Positions 1 to 6,119 of a stretch of 6,899 bases of DNA are shown here, piece by piece. The first letter of the stretch is position 1, and every line of letters starts with the position of its first letter. The stretch is from contig JASJBO010000380.1 of assembly GCA_030066475.1 (NCBI GenBank), positions 1 to 6,899 on the forward strand, read 5' to 3'. A program made the position numbers and the translations under genes. The DNA is from Myxococcota bacterium. Lineage in GTDB: Bacteria; Myxococcota_A; UBA9160; PR03. Below the pieces are notes generated by a model. It made no database searches. It saw nothing but the letters and a program-made list of their open reading frames with translations, and was not told the DNA's origin.

Positions 1-21
1 GGCCGTCGAAGGCGCCCTGAC

Positions 22-40
22 CGCCCAGCTCGGCTGGGCG
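22..40. terminator. GC-rich perfect hairpin, possible terminator of an upstream gene
   Basis: CGCCCAGC (22-29) and GCTGGGCG (33-40) are perfect reverse complements around a 3-nt TCG loop. A TGA lies at 18-20 in plus frame 3, so this could be the end of a plus-strand gene followed by its terminator. No T-run follows, and too little upstream sequence is present to prove that gene. The rest of 1-159 shows no convincing coding region. Frame 2 stays open from 2 to 244, but it has no start in the window and overlaps the SnoaL-like gene antisense. Confidence 0.3.
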
Positions 41-159
41 ACCAAGGCCGGGCGAGGTCTCTCGGGCTACCCCGAGCGGAGTTCGGCCAGGTGCCGGGGA
101 ACCGGGGTTCCGCTCCAGCCTTGGACGCCAGACCGGATCGACGCCAGGGCGCGCGCCGG

Positions 160-615
160 CTACGACAGCTCGAGCTCGAAGCCGATCGCGTCGCCGTGCT
201 CGCGCAGGTACGCGACTAGGGCGTCGGCCATCTCGGGCTGGTAGCGGTCCTCGAGCCGGACGATCCGGCCGTCGTCGAAGGTGACGGTCTCCTCGAGCTC
301 GAGCACCAGCTCCGGAACCCCGGCGGCCTGGTAGGTCGCCGTCCCCCGGATCCAGACCGCGTCTCCGGTCTCGCGCGGACCCTCGAGGAGCTCGATCTCG
401 CGCGATTCGAACTTGCGGTCGAGGTTGTCGAGCGCCCACTTGAAGTAGGCGAGGATCGCCTCGCGCCCCTCGAACACGCCCCCGAGCGGCGGGTGGATTC
501 CGGCCTCGTAGACGGCGTCCTCGCGGAAGTAGGGCTCGACGACGCTCCAGTCGTCGCTCTCGAAAGCCTTCTCGAAGGCGGCGGCGTAGCTCGCGAAGTG
601 CGGGACGTTCGACAT
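160..615 (-). CDS. SnoaL-like / NTF2-fold domain protein
   Basis: A 151-residue cytoplasmic protein with no signal peptide or membrane segment. Length and pattern fit the SnoaL-like/NTF2-like cone fold: N-terminal helices (about 5-30, including DDWSVVEPYF at 21-30), then the typical 'F-x-G-R-E-A-I-x-x-Y-F' stretch (48-58), then long beta strands (about 71-125) ending in 'TFDDGRIVRLEDRY' (112-125), where such proteins carry the conserved D/G-x-I turn. The family includes small polyketide cyclases, ketosteroid isomerase-like enzymes, limonene epoxide hydrolase-like proteins and many binding proteins with no known reaction, so substrate and activity cannot be assigned. The start is supported by GGAGA (plus-strand 621-625) 5 nt before the ATG. 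The gene is single and divergent from the DUF2784 gene, with about 120 bp between them. Confidence 0.85.
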   Translation of the reverse strand: MSNVPHFASYAAAFEKAFESDDWSVVEPYFREDAVYEAGIHPPLGGVFEGREAILAYFKWALDNLDRKFESREIELLEGPRETGDAVWIRGTATYQAAGVPELVLELEETVTFDDGRIVRLEDRYQPEMADALVAYLREHGDAIGFELELS

Positions 616-736
616 GCGGGTCTCCGGCGGGCGCGTGGGTGGGCCGGGAACATAGCCCGGAAGCCCCCTCGCTCGTTCTGGTACGCTCGTGGGCTCCGCG
701 CGATCCGACGGCCCAGCTCCCCGGAGGAGCCGAGAG
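616..736. promoter_or_regulatory. Divergent intergenic region
   Basis: This 121-bp gap separates the start codons of the minus-strand SnoaL-like gene and the plus-strand DUF2784 gene, so it should hold the 5' signals of both. I could not identify a convincing -35/-10 pair for either. A small inverted repeat, CCGGG (643-647) and CCCGG (655-659) with a 7-nt AT-rich centre, is the only symmetric element I see. At this GC content it may be chance. Confidence 0.3.
723..727 (+). promoter_or_regulatory. Ribosome binding site for the GTG-initiated DUF2784 gene
   Basis: GGAGG ends 9 nt before the GTG at 737. It decides the start: an upstream in-frame ATG at 689 would add 16 arginine- and proline-rich residues that family members lack and would place this Shine-Dalgarno sequence inside the gene. 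Confidence 0.65.
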
Positions 737-1108
737 GTGATCTACCAGCTCCTCGCCGAAGCGACGCTCGTGGCGCACGTCGCCTTCATCGTCTTCGTCG
801 CCGTGGGTGGCCTGGCGCTCGTGCGGTGGCCGCGCCTCGTCTGGCTCCACCTGCCCTGCGTACTCTGGGCGGTGTGGGTGAACGCGGCCGGCCGGGTGTG
901 TCCGCTGACGCCGTTGGAGAACGCCTTCCGGCGGGCGGCGGGAGGCACGGGCTACGAGGGCGGCTTCCTCGAGCACTACCTGCGCGCGTTCGTCTACTCC
1001 CAGGATGCGATCGGAGTGAGCGGTCTCGCCGTCGGCGCAGCGGTCGTCGCCTGCAACGCCGCGGTCTACGCCTGGGTCCTGTCGCGCTGGCGCCGCACCC
1101 CGGGCTGA
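737..1108 (+). CDS. DUF2784 family small inner-membrane protein
   Basis: A 123-residue predicted membrane protein of unknown function. It shows the hallmarks of DUF2784: a short N-terminus leading into a first membrane helix (about 4-26), 'RWPRLVWLHLP' (30-40), a second helix (about 36-51), the signature 'CPLTPLEN' (55-62), then 'GYEGGFLEHYL' (72-82) and a last helix (about 92-115) before a basic tail. Full length for the family. I chose GTG at 737 because residues 2 onward (IYQLLAEATLVAH) match the usual family N-terminus and a GGAGG sits 9 nt upstream. No characterised reaction or partner is known to me for this family. It is followed by about 160 bp of non-coding sequence, so it is probably transcribed alone or only loosely with the next pair. 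Confidence 0.85.
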   Translation: MIYQLLAEATLVAHVAFIVFVAVGGLALVRWPRLVWLHLPCVLWAVWVNAAGRVCPLTPLENAFRRAAGGTGYEGGFLEHYLRAFVYSQDAIGVSGLAVGAAVVACNAAVYAWVLSRWRRTPG

Positions 1109-1181
1109 ACCTCCCGGCGCTGCGCCCGACCTGCAGAACCGCTGCCGCCGCGCGTTCGGTAGGCGCACGCGCCGGCGCCGA

Positions 1182-1201
1182 TGCCACGAGTTTGCCACGA
1201 G
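1182..1201. repeat. 9-bp direct repeat at 11-bp pitch (possible operator)
   Basis: TGCCACGAG occurs at 1182-1190 and again, exactly, at 1193-1201, so the copies start 11 bp apart, one helical turn. They lie in the 158-bp gap between the DUF2784 gene and the CreD-like gene, about 65 bp before the latter's ATG. Paired direct repeats at 11-bp pitch are how PhoB/OmpR-family response regulators, including CreB, bind DNA. That this is an operator is inference; the sequence is not the E. coli CreB box. The rest of 1109-1266 shows no gene. Confidence 0.4.
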
Positions 1202-1257
1202 CCGGCCATTCGCAGACCTCACCCGCCTCCGACACTGCCTCGCGAGCCCCCAACCGT

Positions 1258-1261
1258 GAGG
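1258..1261 (+). promoter_or_regulatory. Ribosome binding site setting the start of the CreD-like gene
   Basis: GAGG lies 5 nt before the ATG at 1267. The reading frame is open far upstream (to 493), but the upstream part is arginine-rich antisense or out-of-frame translation of the two preceding genes. This site, plus the hydrophobic N-terminus that follows, marks the real start. Confidence 0.6.
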
Positions 1262-1266
1262 TCCGC

Positions 1267-2556
1267 ATGCAGTCCGCCCTCCGCGCCATCGGCGCCTGGC
1301 TGGCCTTCCCCGGCCGCTACTTCTTCTGGGGGAGTCTCGGGATCGTGCTCTTCAGCGCCTGGGTCATCGGCACCCAGGTCGGCGATCGCTGGGGCTTCGC
1401 CAACTCCGCGCTCTACCAGGACGTGCTCGACCGCTGGGGCGCACCGATCGTCCAGCCGGCGCCGTCCGCCCGCTTCGTCGAGAGCGGCTCGGTCTTCAAC
1501 ACGCTCGGGGCGCTCCCCTTCGACAGCCAGAAGGTCCGCGTGCACGCCGCGATGAACTACCGCCGCCGTGGGCTCGTGTACTTCTCCGGCTTCGAGTTCG
1601 ACTTCGAGGGCGCCTACGCGTTGACGAATCCGGAAGCGCACGCCATCGACGTCGCGTTCGTCTTCCCGATCCACGCCCAGAGGAATCGCATCCTGCTCTC
1701 GGACCTGCGGTTCGCCGTCGACGGGAAGGCCGCCGCCATCCCGCTCGACGAGGAGTCCGACAAGCTGGTCTGGACCGGGCGGCTCGAGCCCGGCCAGACG
1801 GCGCGCTTCGACCTCGGCTTCCGCGGGCGCGGACTCGACGGGCTCACCTATCGGCTCGACCCCTCGCTGCCCGTCCGTGACTTCGAGCTCGACCTTCGGA
1901 TCGTCGGCGGCGGAGACGAGATCGACTACGCCCAGGGCGTGCTGCCGGCGCACCGCGTCGAGGCGACGGCCGACGGCGTCGACCTCCACTGGGGCTTCCC
2001 CTCGCTCGAGTCGGGCGTCCCGGTCGGCGTGATCCTCCCCTCGGAGGAGTCCTACGATGCCATCATCGCCACCATGGTGTGGCGCAGCCCGGGCACGTTC
2101 GCACTGTTCTTCGGCGCGCTGACCGTGCTGGCGGCCTGGCGGCGGCGCCCCCTCGAGCGCTACGAGGCCTACCTCGTGGCCTCCGGCTACGCGTTCTTCT
2201 TCGTGCTGCTCCCCTACCTCGCCGCGTACATGGACTTCCACGTCGCCTACGGACTCGCGTGCGGGCTGATCGGCGCGCTGCTGGTCGCCTTCCTGACGAA
2301 GATCCTGTCGCCCGACGCGCGACGGGCGCTCGTCGGGCTGGTGTTCGCGCTGCTGGTCGTCCCGACGGCCGCGGTGATCCTGCAGCGCCACACGGGTCTC
2401 ATCTACTCGATCGAGATCCTGTTCGGCCTCGGCTTCGCCATGTGGCTGGCCACCCGCGCCGAGCTTCGCGAAGTGCTGCGCGGCTTCGAGCGGCGGCTGT
2501 CGCCCAATCCGACCCTCCCCCCCGACTCCGAGGAGACCTCCGATGGCCCGGCCTGA
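1267..2556 (+). CDS. CreD-like multi-spanning inner-membrane protein
   Basis: A 429-residue integral membrane protein. One N-terminal membrane helix (about 18-36) is followed by a large polar, beta-rich region (about 40-275), predicted periplasmic, and then about five hydrophobic segments (roughly 277-290, 300-322, 326-345, 353-373, 377-395) and a charged cytoplasmic tail. This order and length match the CreD/CET inner-membrane family of Gram-negative bacteria, whose E. coli member is controlled by the CreBC two-component system and affects envelope properties and colicin E2 tolerance; its biochemical role is unknown. The match rests on topology and overall pattern, not on a strong diagnostic motif, so 'CreD-like' is inference. 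The ATG follows GAGG at 5 nt. Its last 14 bp overlap the next gene, which indicates translational coupling. No creB or creC is present in the window. Confidence 0.65.
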   Translation: MQSALRAIGAWLAFPGRYFFWGSLGIVLFSAWVIGTQVGDRWGFANSALYQDVLDRWGAPIVQPAPSARFVESGSVFNTLGALPFDSQKVRVHAAMNYRRRGLVYFSGFEFDFEGAYALTNPEAHAIDVAFVFPIHAQRNRILLSDLRFAVDGKAAAIPLDEESDKLVWTGRLEPGQTARFDLGFRGRGLDGLTYRLDPSLPVRDFELDLRIVGGGDEIDYAQGVLPAHRVEATADGVDLHWGFPSLESGVPVGVILPSEESYDAIIATMVWRSPGTFALFFGALTVLAAWRRRPLERYEAYLVASGYAFFFVLLPYLAAYMDFHVAYGLACGLIGALLVAFLTKILSPDARRALVGLVFALLVVPTAAVILQRHTGLIYSIEILFGLGFAMWLATRAELREVLRGFERRLSPNPTLPPDSEETSDGPA

Positions 2557-3775
2557 TCGAAGACCGCTGTCTCACGCGCTGCTGCTGTGCCTCGCAGCGT
2601 ACCTCGCTCCCGCGCCCGCCCTCGCCGCTGCCGACCGCGCGACGCCGCTGCCCGCCCGCGAGGCCACGCTGCCGCTCGACGAGGTCCTGCGGCTGTACCG
2701 CGAGAACGCGAAGGCGAAGGAGCCGGACGCGCCGGGTCCGCCCGTTGCGGCGACGGTGCAGCGGCTCGAGATGTCGGGTCGCGTCCTCGACCGGGCGGTG
2801 GAGATCGAGGCGAGGATCGTCGTCGAGGTGCTCGCGGACGCTGCGTGGGTGTCGGTCCCGCTGCTCGGTGTGGGCGAGGGCATGACCGTGCGCGAGCTGC
2901 CGCGCGTCGCGAAGGCCGTGCTGACGACCCACGAAGGCGGGCTCGTCCTGCTCACGCGGCACCGCGGCCGCTACGACTTCCGGGTCACGTTCGTCCAGGC
3001 CGCGGCGGTCGAGGGCGACGTCCGCAGCGCGCGGATCGGGCTCGCCGACGCGACTCTCGTCGCGCTCGAGCTGTCGCTCGACGAGCGCGTGTTCGCGTGG
3101 ATGGGCTCCGCGCCTCGCGGCGTCGGCGACGCCTTCGAAGTCACCCCGCGTGACGGGGCGTTCGAGCTCGCGTGGAGGCGCGTGACGCCGGCGGCGCCCG
3201 AGGGACCGAAGGCGTCGAAGCCGCGCGCCGAGCCCGTCGTCCCGCGGGTGCACGCCTCGACCGTCTCGACGCTGGAAGGCAAGCGCATCACCCGGCTGCT
3301 CTACGAGCTCCAGTTTGCCGGCGACGAGGAGATCTCGTTCGAGCTCCCCGACGGCCAGACGCTGGAGCGCGTGTACCTGCACGGCCAGGCGATTCCGGCG
3401 CGGCCCGACGACGGCACGCTGCGCCTCCCGGTGCGTCCGAAGCGCGCCGGCGACGAGGGCGGCGTGCTCGAGATCGTGCTCACCTCGACGGGCAAGAGCT
3501 ACCACCTGTCCGGCGACCTCGACTTCGAGTTCCCTCGCGCGAGCTGGCCGGTCAACGAGCTGTTCGTCGCGCTGTCGCTGCCGCCCGTGTTCAACTACAC
3601 GTGGACGGGCGGAAGCCTCGCGCCGATCGAGCGCTGCGATTCGCCGGACTTCAGCTACCGCATCCCGGCGCCCGGCAAACGGCTCGCGTTCCACCAGTAC
3701 CTGGTGCACGCGTCCGCGCCGAAGCTGTCCGTCGGCTACGACGTCGATCTCGAGGGACACTACTTCCGGCCCTGA
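2543..3775 (+). CDS. Secreted beta-rich protein, operon partner of the CreD-like protein
   Basis: A 410-residue protein of unrecognised family. Residues 1-29 form a Sec signal peptide: basic MARPDRR, a hydrophobic core (LSHALLLCLAAYLAPAPA), and an Ala-Leu-Ala-Ala cleavage region. No other membrane helix is seen, so it is probably periplasmic. The mature chain looks like two beta-sandwich halves (about 65-213 and 236-405) joined by a Pro/Ala/Lys-rich linker (216-233). The second half contains 'ISFELPDGQTLERVYLHG' (264-281), a pattern common in extracellular beta domains of membrane-associated proteins. Cysteines are few (16 in the signal peptide, 365). GAGGAG at 2530-2535 lies 7 nt before the ATG, and the gene overlaps the upstream CreD-like gene by 14 bp, so the two are almost certainly co-translated and may act together at the inner membrane. 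No catalytic motif is visible and I assign no function. Confidence 0.8.
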   Translation: MARPDRRPLSHALLLCLAAYLAPAPALAAADRATPLPAREATLPLDEVLRLYRENAKAKEPDAPGPPVAATVQRLEMSGRVLDRAVEIEARIVVEVLADAAWVSVPLLGVGEGMTVRELPRVAKAVLTTHEGGLVLLTRHRGRYDFRVTFVQAAAVEGDVRSARIGLADATLVALELSLDERVFAWMGSAPRGVGDAFEVTPRDGAFELAWRRVTPAAPEGPKASKPRAEPVVPRVHASTVSTLEGKRITRLLYELQFAGDEEISFELPDGQTLERVYLHGQAIPARPDDGTLRLPVRPKRAGDEGGVLEIVLTSTGKSYHLSGDLDFEFPRASWPVNELFVALSLPPVFNYTWTGGSLAPIERCDSPDFSYRIPAPGKRLAFHQYLVHASAPKLSVGYDVDLEGHYFRP

Positions 3776-3782
3776 CTCCGAC

Positions 3783-3929
3783 CGGAGCGTCGGCACGGTC
3801 GTCGTCGTCCGCCATCAGCGCGAAGCGCGAGAGCACCGAGTCCCCGTCCCGGTCGGTGAAGTAGACGTAGAACACGCGACTCGTCGTGAAGTCGGGCGGG
3901 AAGGCGAGATCGAGCAGGGTCTGGTAGCG
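3783..3929 (-). pseudogene. Fragment of a glucose/sorbosone dehydrogenase-like (PQQ GSDH/YliI type) gene
   Basis: Reading minus from 3929, about 49 codons give a chain with 'LLDLAFPPDF', 'FYVYFTDRDGDSVLSRF' and an Asp-rich turn. This matches the conserved early segment of soluble aldose dehydrogenase/sorbosone dehydrogenase beta-propellers (family pattern: G-L-L-G-L-A-F-x-P-D-F, then F-Y-V-x-Y-T, then S-R-F). Full proteins have about 350 residues or more. Here recognisable similarity begins abruptly near 3929 and ends near 3783, 8 bp from the stop of the convergent upstream gene. There is no start, signal peptide or rest of the propeller. The frame is undisturbed, suggesting recent truncation, rearrangement, or chance retention. 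A larger minus-strand frame (3651-4478) runs through it, but its other parts are arginine-rich shadow translation. The assignment is from motif recognition only. Confidence 0.55.
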
Positions 3930-4007
3930 CGGTGAACACGGAGCAGCGACTCGACCGTCGCCGTCGAGCGGTTTCCCCGGCGAATCCACACCACTTGCGA
4001 GACGTTC

Positions 4008-4502
4008 GTGCTCGGCGGCGGAACGGGCGACGGCTTCATCCGCTTCACCTACCGGGCGGACGGGTCCTACAGCACCGACGCGAGCCGCGGCAACGTGGCG
4101 GTCCACCGCAACGTCCGCCACGGCCCCGAAGGCGGCCCCGAAACCGTCGTTCCCGTGCTCACGTTCATGCCGCCCCGGGGCTCGTCGACGTTCCTCGACG
4201 ACGTCGCGGTCACGATCACGGTGCCCTACGCGACGCCGTGGGACGTCTCGAAGGTGTTGAACGTCGAGGCCAACGCGGCGGGGATCACCGGCGACCCGGG
4301 CGACGCGACCGTGAACTTCCTGTCGACCATCCAGGTCATCGACGTGGAGATCCCGCCGGGCGCGACCCTCTCCGCGGCCTCGGGCACCGACTACTTCGCG
4401 CTGCCCGAGCCCCGCACGGCGCTCCCGCTCGGGGTGGTGCTCGCCCTCCGCGGGCTGCGGCGCAGCGGCCGGAATCACGACGTGGGTCGCACGAAGGGCT
4501 GA
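4008..4502 (+). CDS. N-terminally truncated exported protein with a PEP-CTERM-like tail
   Basis: A 164-residue frame from a GTG with no good Shine-Dalgarno sequence; the frame is open back to 3936 with no ATG. The body (about 1-128) is beta-rich and polar, as in many extracellular proteins. The C-terminus reads '[12 protein letters not shown]' (129-140), a short hydrophobic stretch 'LGVVLAL' (141-147) and a basic tail 'RGLRRSGR' (148-155): the three-part layout of PEP-CTERM sorting signals (Pro-Glu-Pro, membrane helix, Arg cluster) that exosortase recognises in exopolysaccharide-producing Gram-negatives. Two features are odd. There is no signal peptide, which every exosortase substrate needs. 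The hydrophobic part is about half the usual length, and the tail runs 9 residues past the Arg cluster. I read it as the 3' remnant of a larger gene cut near 3936-4008; an intact small protein is less likely. No exosortase gene is in the window. Confidence 0.6.
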   Translation: MLGGGTGDGFIRFTYRADGSYSTDASRGNVAVHRNVRHGPEGGPETVVPVLTFMPPRGSSTFLDDVAVTITVPYATPWDVSKVLNVEANAAGITGDPGDATVNFLSTIQVIDVEIPPGATLSAASGTDYFALPEPRTALPLGVVLALRGLRRSGRNHDVGRTKG

Positions 4503-4578
4503 GGCGCGCTGCCCTACCGGGAGTCACGAGCCCGACAGAGCGTCCTCCGAAGGGCGTGTAGGCTCGGCGGAACGAGCT

Positions 4579-4627
4579 GGCTTCGTGGTCCGAGACCTCA
4601 TCGGCTGGTACTCGGACCGACGAAGCC
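4579..4627. repeat. Long inverted repeat (16-bp arms) in the leader of the collagen-like gene
   Basis: The left arm GGCTTCGTGGTCCGAG (4579-4594) pairs completely with the right arm CTCGGACC-g-ACGAAGCC (4611-4627); the only imperfection is one unpaired G at 4619. The centre (4595-4610) is 16 nt. The element ends 15 nt before the GGAGG of the collagen-like gene and starts 76 nt after the preceding stop. As RNA it would be a very stable stem-loop. It could be a 5'-UTR stability element, a terminator for the upstream remnant (no T-run), or an operator for a dimeric regulator. Which of these is unknown. Confidence 0.75.
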
Positions 4628-4642
4628 GCCAACCTGCTGTCC

Positions 4643-4647
4643 GGAGG
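4643..4647 (+). promoter_or_regulatory. Ribosome binding site setting the start of the collagen-like gene
   Basis: GGAGG, followed by TG, lies 6 nt before the ATG at 4654. It decides between this start and an upstream in-frame GTG at 4585, which lies inside the inverted repeat and would add 23 polar residues ahead of an otherwise normal signal peptide. Confidence 0.75.
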
Positions 4648-4653
4648 TGCTCG

Positions 4654-6069
4654 ATGAAGTCTCGAAAGATCGTCTGGCTGGCCGTGACCTTGCTGTCGAC
4701 ACCGTTCGCCGTAGCGGCTGCACCGCTCGGCAGCGCCTTCACCTTCCAGGGCTACGTGGAGATCGACGGCGCCGCACTCGACGGGTCGGCCGACTTCCGC
4801 TTCGCGCTGTGGGATGCCGCCGACGCCGGAGCGGAGCTGGGCGTCTTGGAGATCCTGGGCGTGGAGGTGCTCGACGGCGTGCTCTCGGTGGCGCTCGACT
4901 TCGGCGCCGGCTCGTTCGTCGCCGGCGAGGCGCGCTGGCTGCAGATCGAGGTGCGCGCCCCCGCCGGTGTCGGCGACTACGAAGCGCTGTCGCCGCGCCG
5001 CCCCATCGACGCGGTGCCCTATGCGCTGCATGCGCTGTCGGGCACGCCCGGTCCGCAGGGCCCGCAGGGGGAGTCCGGGCCCCGCGGACTCCAGGGAGAC
5101 CCCGGCACGCCCGGCGACCCGGGGGACCCGGGGCCGCAGGGAGATCCCGGCCCGCCGGGCGAGATGGGCGAGCCCGGCCCGCAGGGCATTCAGGGACCGC
5201 AAGGCGAACCGGGCCTGCCCGGCATCGCTCCGTGGGAGCTGAGGGGCCGCACGGTCTTCTACGACGCCGGAGACGTCGCCATCGGCAGCAGCGCGACCGG
5301 CAACGGTCGGGGAGAAGTGCTGACCGTCCACGGGCCGTCCGACACCTGGGGTGGGATGAGCGTGAACGTGAGCGGAGCTGGCTCCGAGAAGCCGTGGTAC
5401 GGCTACGCGGTCAATGGTGCTGTGCAGGTCCAGACGGTTTTCGACGCCGACGAATACGAATGGCGGCTCCTGTACTGGGACCACACGGCCTTGTCGGTCG
5501 ATCGGAACCAGCAGCTGGGCATCGGGCGCCGCGACCCGCTGTCGACGCTCCACGTCGGCGGCGACGCCCGCGTCGACGCGCTGGTGGGCACGGGGACGCG
5601 CGTGGTGCGCGTCACCAGCGAAGGCGTGCTGACCAGCGCGAGCATCACGAGCTACTACGCGATCCCGGCGGCGGCCTTCACTCCCGAAATACCGGGTCTG
5701 GGCTTCTCGAGGGTGACCGGCGTCGCGCGTCTGGACGCCGTAGGCGCCATCTCCGCCCCCGTGCACCTGCCCCACGGCGCGGTCGTCACCGCCGTCGACG
5801 CCTACTTCATCGACGCCTCGGACGCGGACCTGACGCTGCGGCTCGAGCGCATCGCACTCGACGACGTCGTTCCGTCGGAGCTGGCCGAGATCACGAGCGC
5901 CGGGAACTCCGGAGACGCGGGCCTGATCCTGCAGGGCTCGGAAACGTCGATCTCCTCGGCGACGATCGACAACACGAGCTTTGCCTACCGGTTCCGCGTC
6001 TTCGCGATGCCGTGGGACGGCGCGAGCCTCGGGGTCGCGAGCGTGCGCATCACGTACACCACGCCGTAG
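4654..6069 (+). CDS. Secreted collagen-like fibre protein
   Basis: A 471-residue exported protein. Residues 1-23 are a Sec signal peptide (MKSRK, hydrophobic core, AVAAA). Residues 28-128 form a beta domain with the pattern '[20 protein letters not shown]...ALW', '...LDFGAGSF...ARWLQIEVR', '...[12 protein letters not shown]', a module often found at the N-terminus of secreted proteins with collagen or tail-fibre-like stalks. Residues 130-192 are 21 consecutive Gly-X-Y triplets. Residues 193-330 include '[20 protein letters not shown]' (288-307), like the repeated head or stalk segments of phage tail fibres and S74-type proteins. Residues 334-471 form a beta-sandwich-like end domain ('[12 protein letters not shown]' 368-379; '[15 protein letters not shown]' 436-450). 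The stalk predicts a trimer. The mature chain has no cysteine, and there is no S74 endosialidase chaperone, PEP-CTERM, LPXTG or autotransporter barrel, so surface attachment is unexplained. A role as a surface fibre or adhesin is inference. Confidence 0.85.
   Translation: MKSRKIVWLAVTLLSTPFAVAAAPLGSAFTFQGYVEIDGAALDGSADFRFALWDAADAGAELGVLEILGVEVLDGVLSVALDFGAGSFVAGEARWLQIEVRAPAGVGDYEALSPRRPIDAVPYALHALSGTPGPQGPQGESGPRGLQGDPGTPGDPGDPGPQGDPGPPGEMGEPGPQGIQGPQGEPGLPGIAPWELRGRTVFYDAGDVAIGSSATGNGRGEVLTVHGPSDTWGGMSVNVSGAGSEKPWYGYAVNGAVQVQTVFDADEYEWRLLYWDHTALSVDRNQQLGIGRRDPLSTLHVGGDARVDALVGTGTRVVRVTSEGVLTSASITSYYAIPAAAFTPEIPGLGFSRVTGVARLDAVGAISAPVHLPHGAVVTAVDAYFIDASDADLTLRLERIALDDVVPSELAEITSAGNSGDAGLILQGSETSISSATIDNTSFAYRFRVFAMPWDGASLGVASVRITYTTP
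5041..5229 (+). repeat. Collagen-like Gly-X-Y repeat tract (21 triplets)
   Basis: Twenty-one uninterrupted Gly-X-Y triplets, codons 130-192 of the collagen-like protein. Common triplets are GPQ (4), GDP (4), GEP (2) and GTP (2). Proline is frequent in both X and Y, and acidic residues sit in X, with only one basic residue (GPR), so the stalk is strongly acidic. Glycine codons vary (GGC, GGG, GGA, GGT), so the tract is not a simple DNA-level expansion. Confidence 0.95.
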
Positions 6070-6072
6070 GCC

Positions 6073-6109
6073 CGCGAGGCCTCCGGGCCGGCGCGTTGCG
6101 CCCCTCGCG
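6073..6109. terminator. Stem-loop between convergent genes, possible bidirectional terminator
   Basis: CGCGAGG (6073-6079) pairs with CCTCGCG (6103-6109). Nested inside, GGCGC (6090-6094) pairs with GCGCC (6098-6102) around GTT. The element fills most of the 50-bp gap between the stop of the collagen-like gene (6069) and the stop of the minus-strand gene (6120), the expected place for a shared terminator. No T-run flanks it, so intrinsic termination is not certain. Confidence 0.45.
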
Positions 6110-6119
6110 CAGGTGCGTG

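Noticed and set aside
98..111. GGAACC / GGTTCC inverted repeat
   Set aside because: Arms are 6 bp with a 2-bp centre, too tight for a good hairpin; likely chance in GC-rich sequence.
493..1266. Upstream 258-codon extension of the CreD-like reading frame
   Set aside because: Arg/Pro/Ala-rich translation that overlaps the SnoaL-like gene antisense and the DUF2784 gene out of frame. A GAGG site and a hydrophobic N-terminus mark the true start at 1267.
1219..2391. Minus-strand 390-codon open frame opposite the CreD-like gene
   Set aside because: Low-complexity Arg/Glu/Gly/Asp/Val composition typical of the antisense shadow of a GC-rich gene; no domain and no ribosome binding site.
2399..3796. 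Minus-strand 465-codon open frame opposite the secreted partner gene
   Set aside because: Same shadow composition (runs of Arg, Glu, Gln, His). The plus strand has a signal peptide, coupling and a good ribosome binding site.
3780..3800. GACCG / CGGTC stem after the secreted-partner gene as a terminator
   Set aside because: Only 5 bp with an 11-nt loop and no T-run; it also lies within the GSDH-like fragment.
3932..4561. Plus-strand 209-codon frame beginning at a GTG
   Set aside because: Very Arg/Pro-rich with no recognisable domain. It overlaps the frame that carries the beta-rich body and PEP motif, although a frameshifted original 5' end in this frame cannot be fully excluded.
4585..4653. 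Upstream GTG start for the collagen-like gene
   Set aside because: It lies inside the inverted repeat without a ribosome binding site and would bury the signal peptide behind 23 polar residues.
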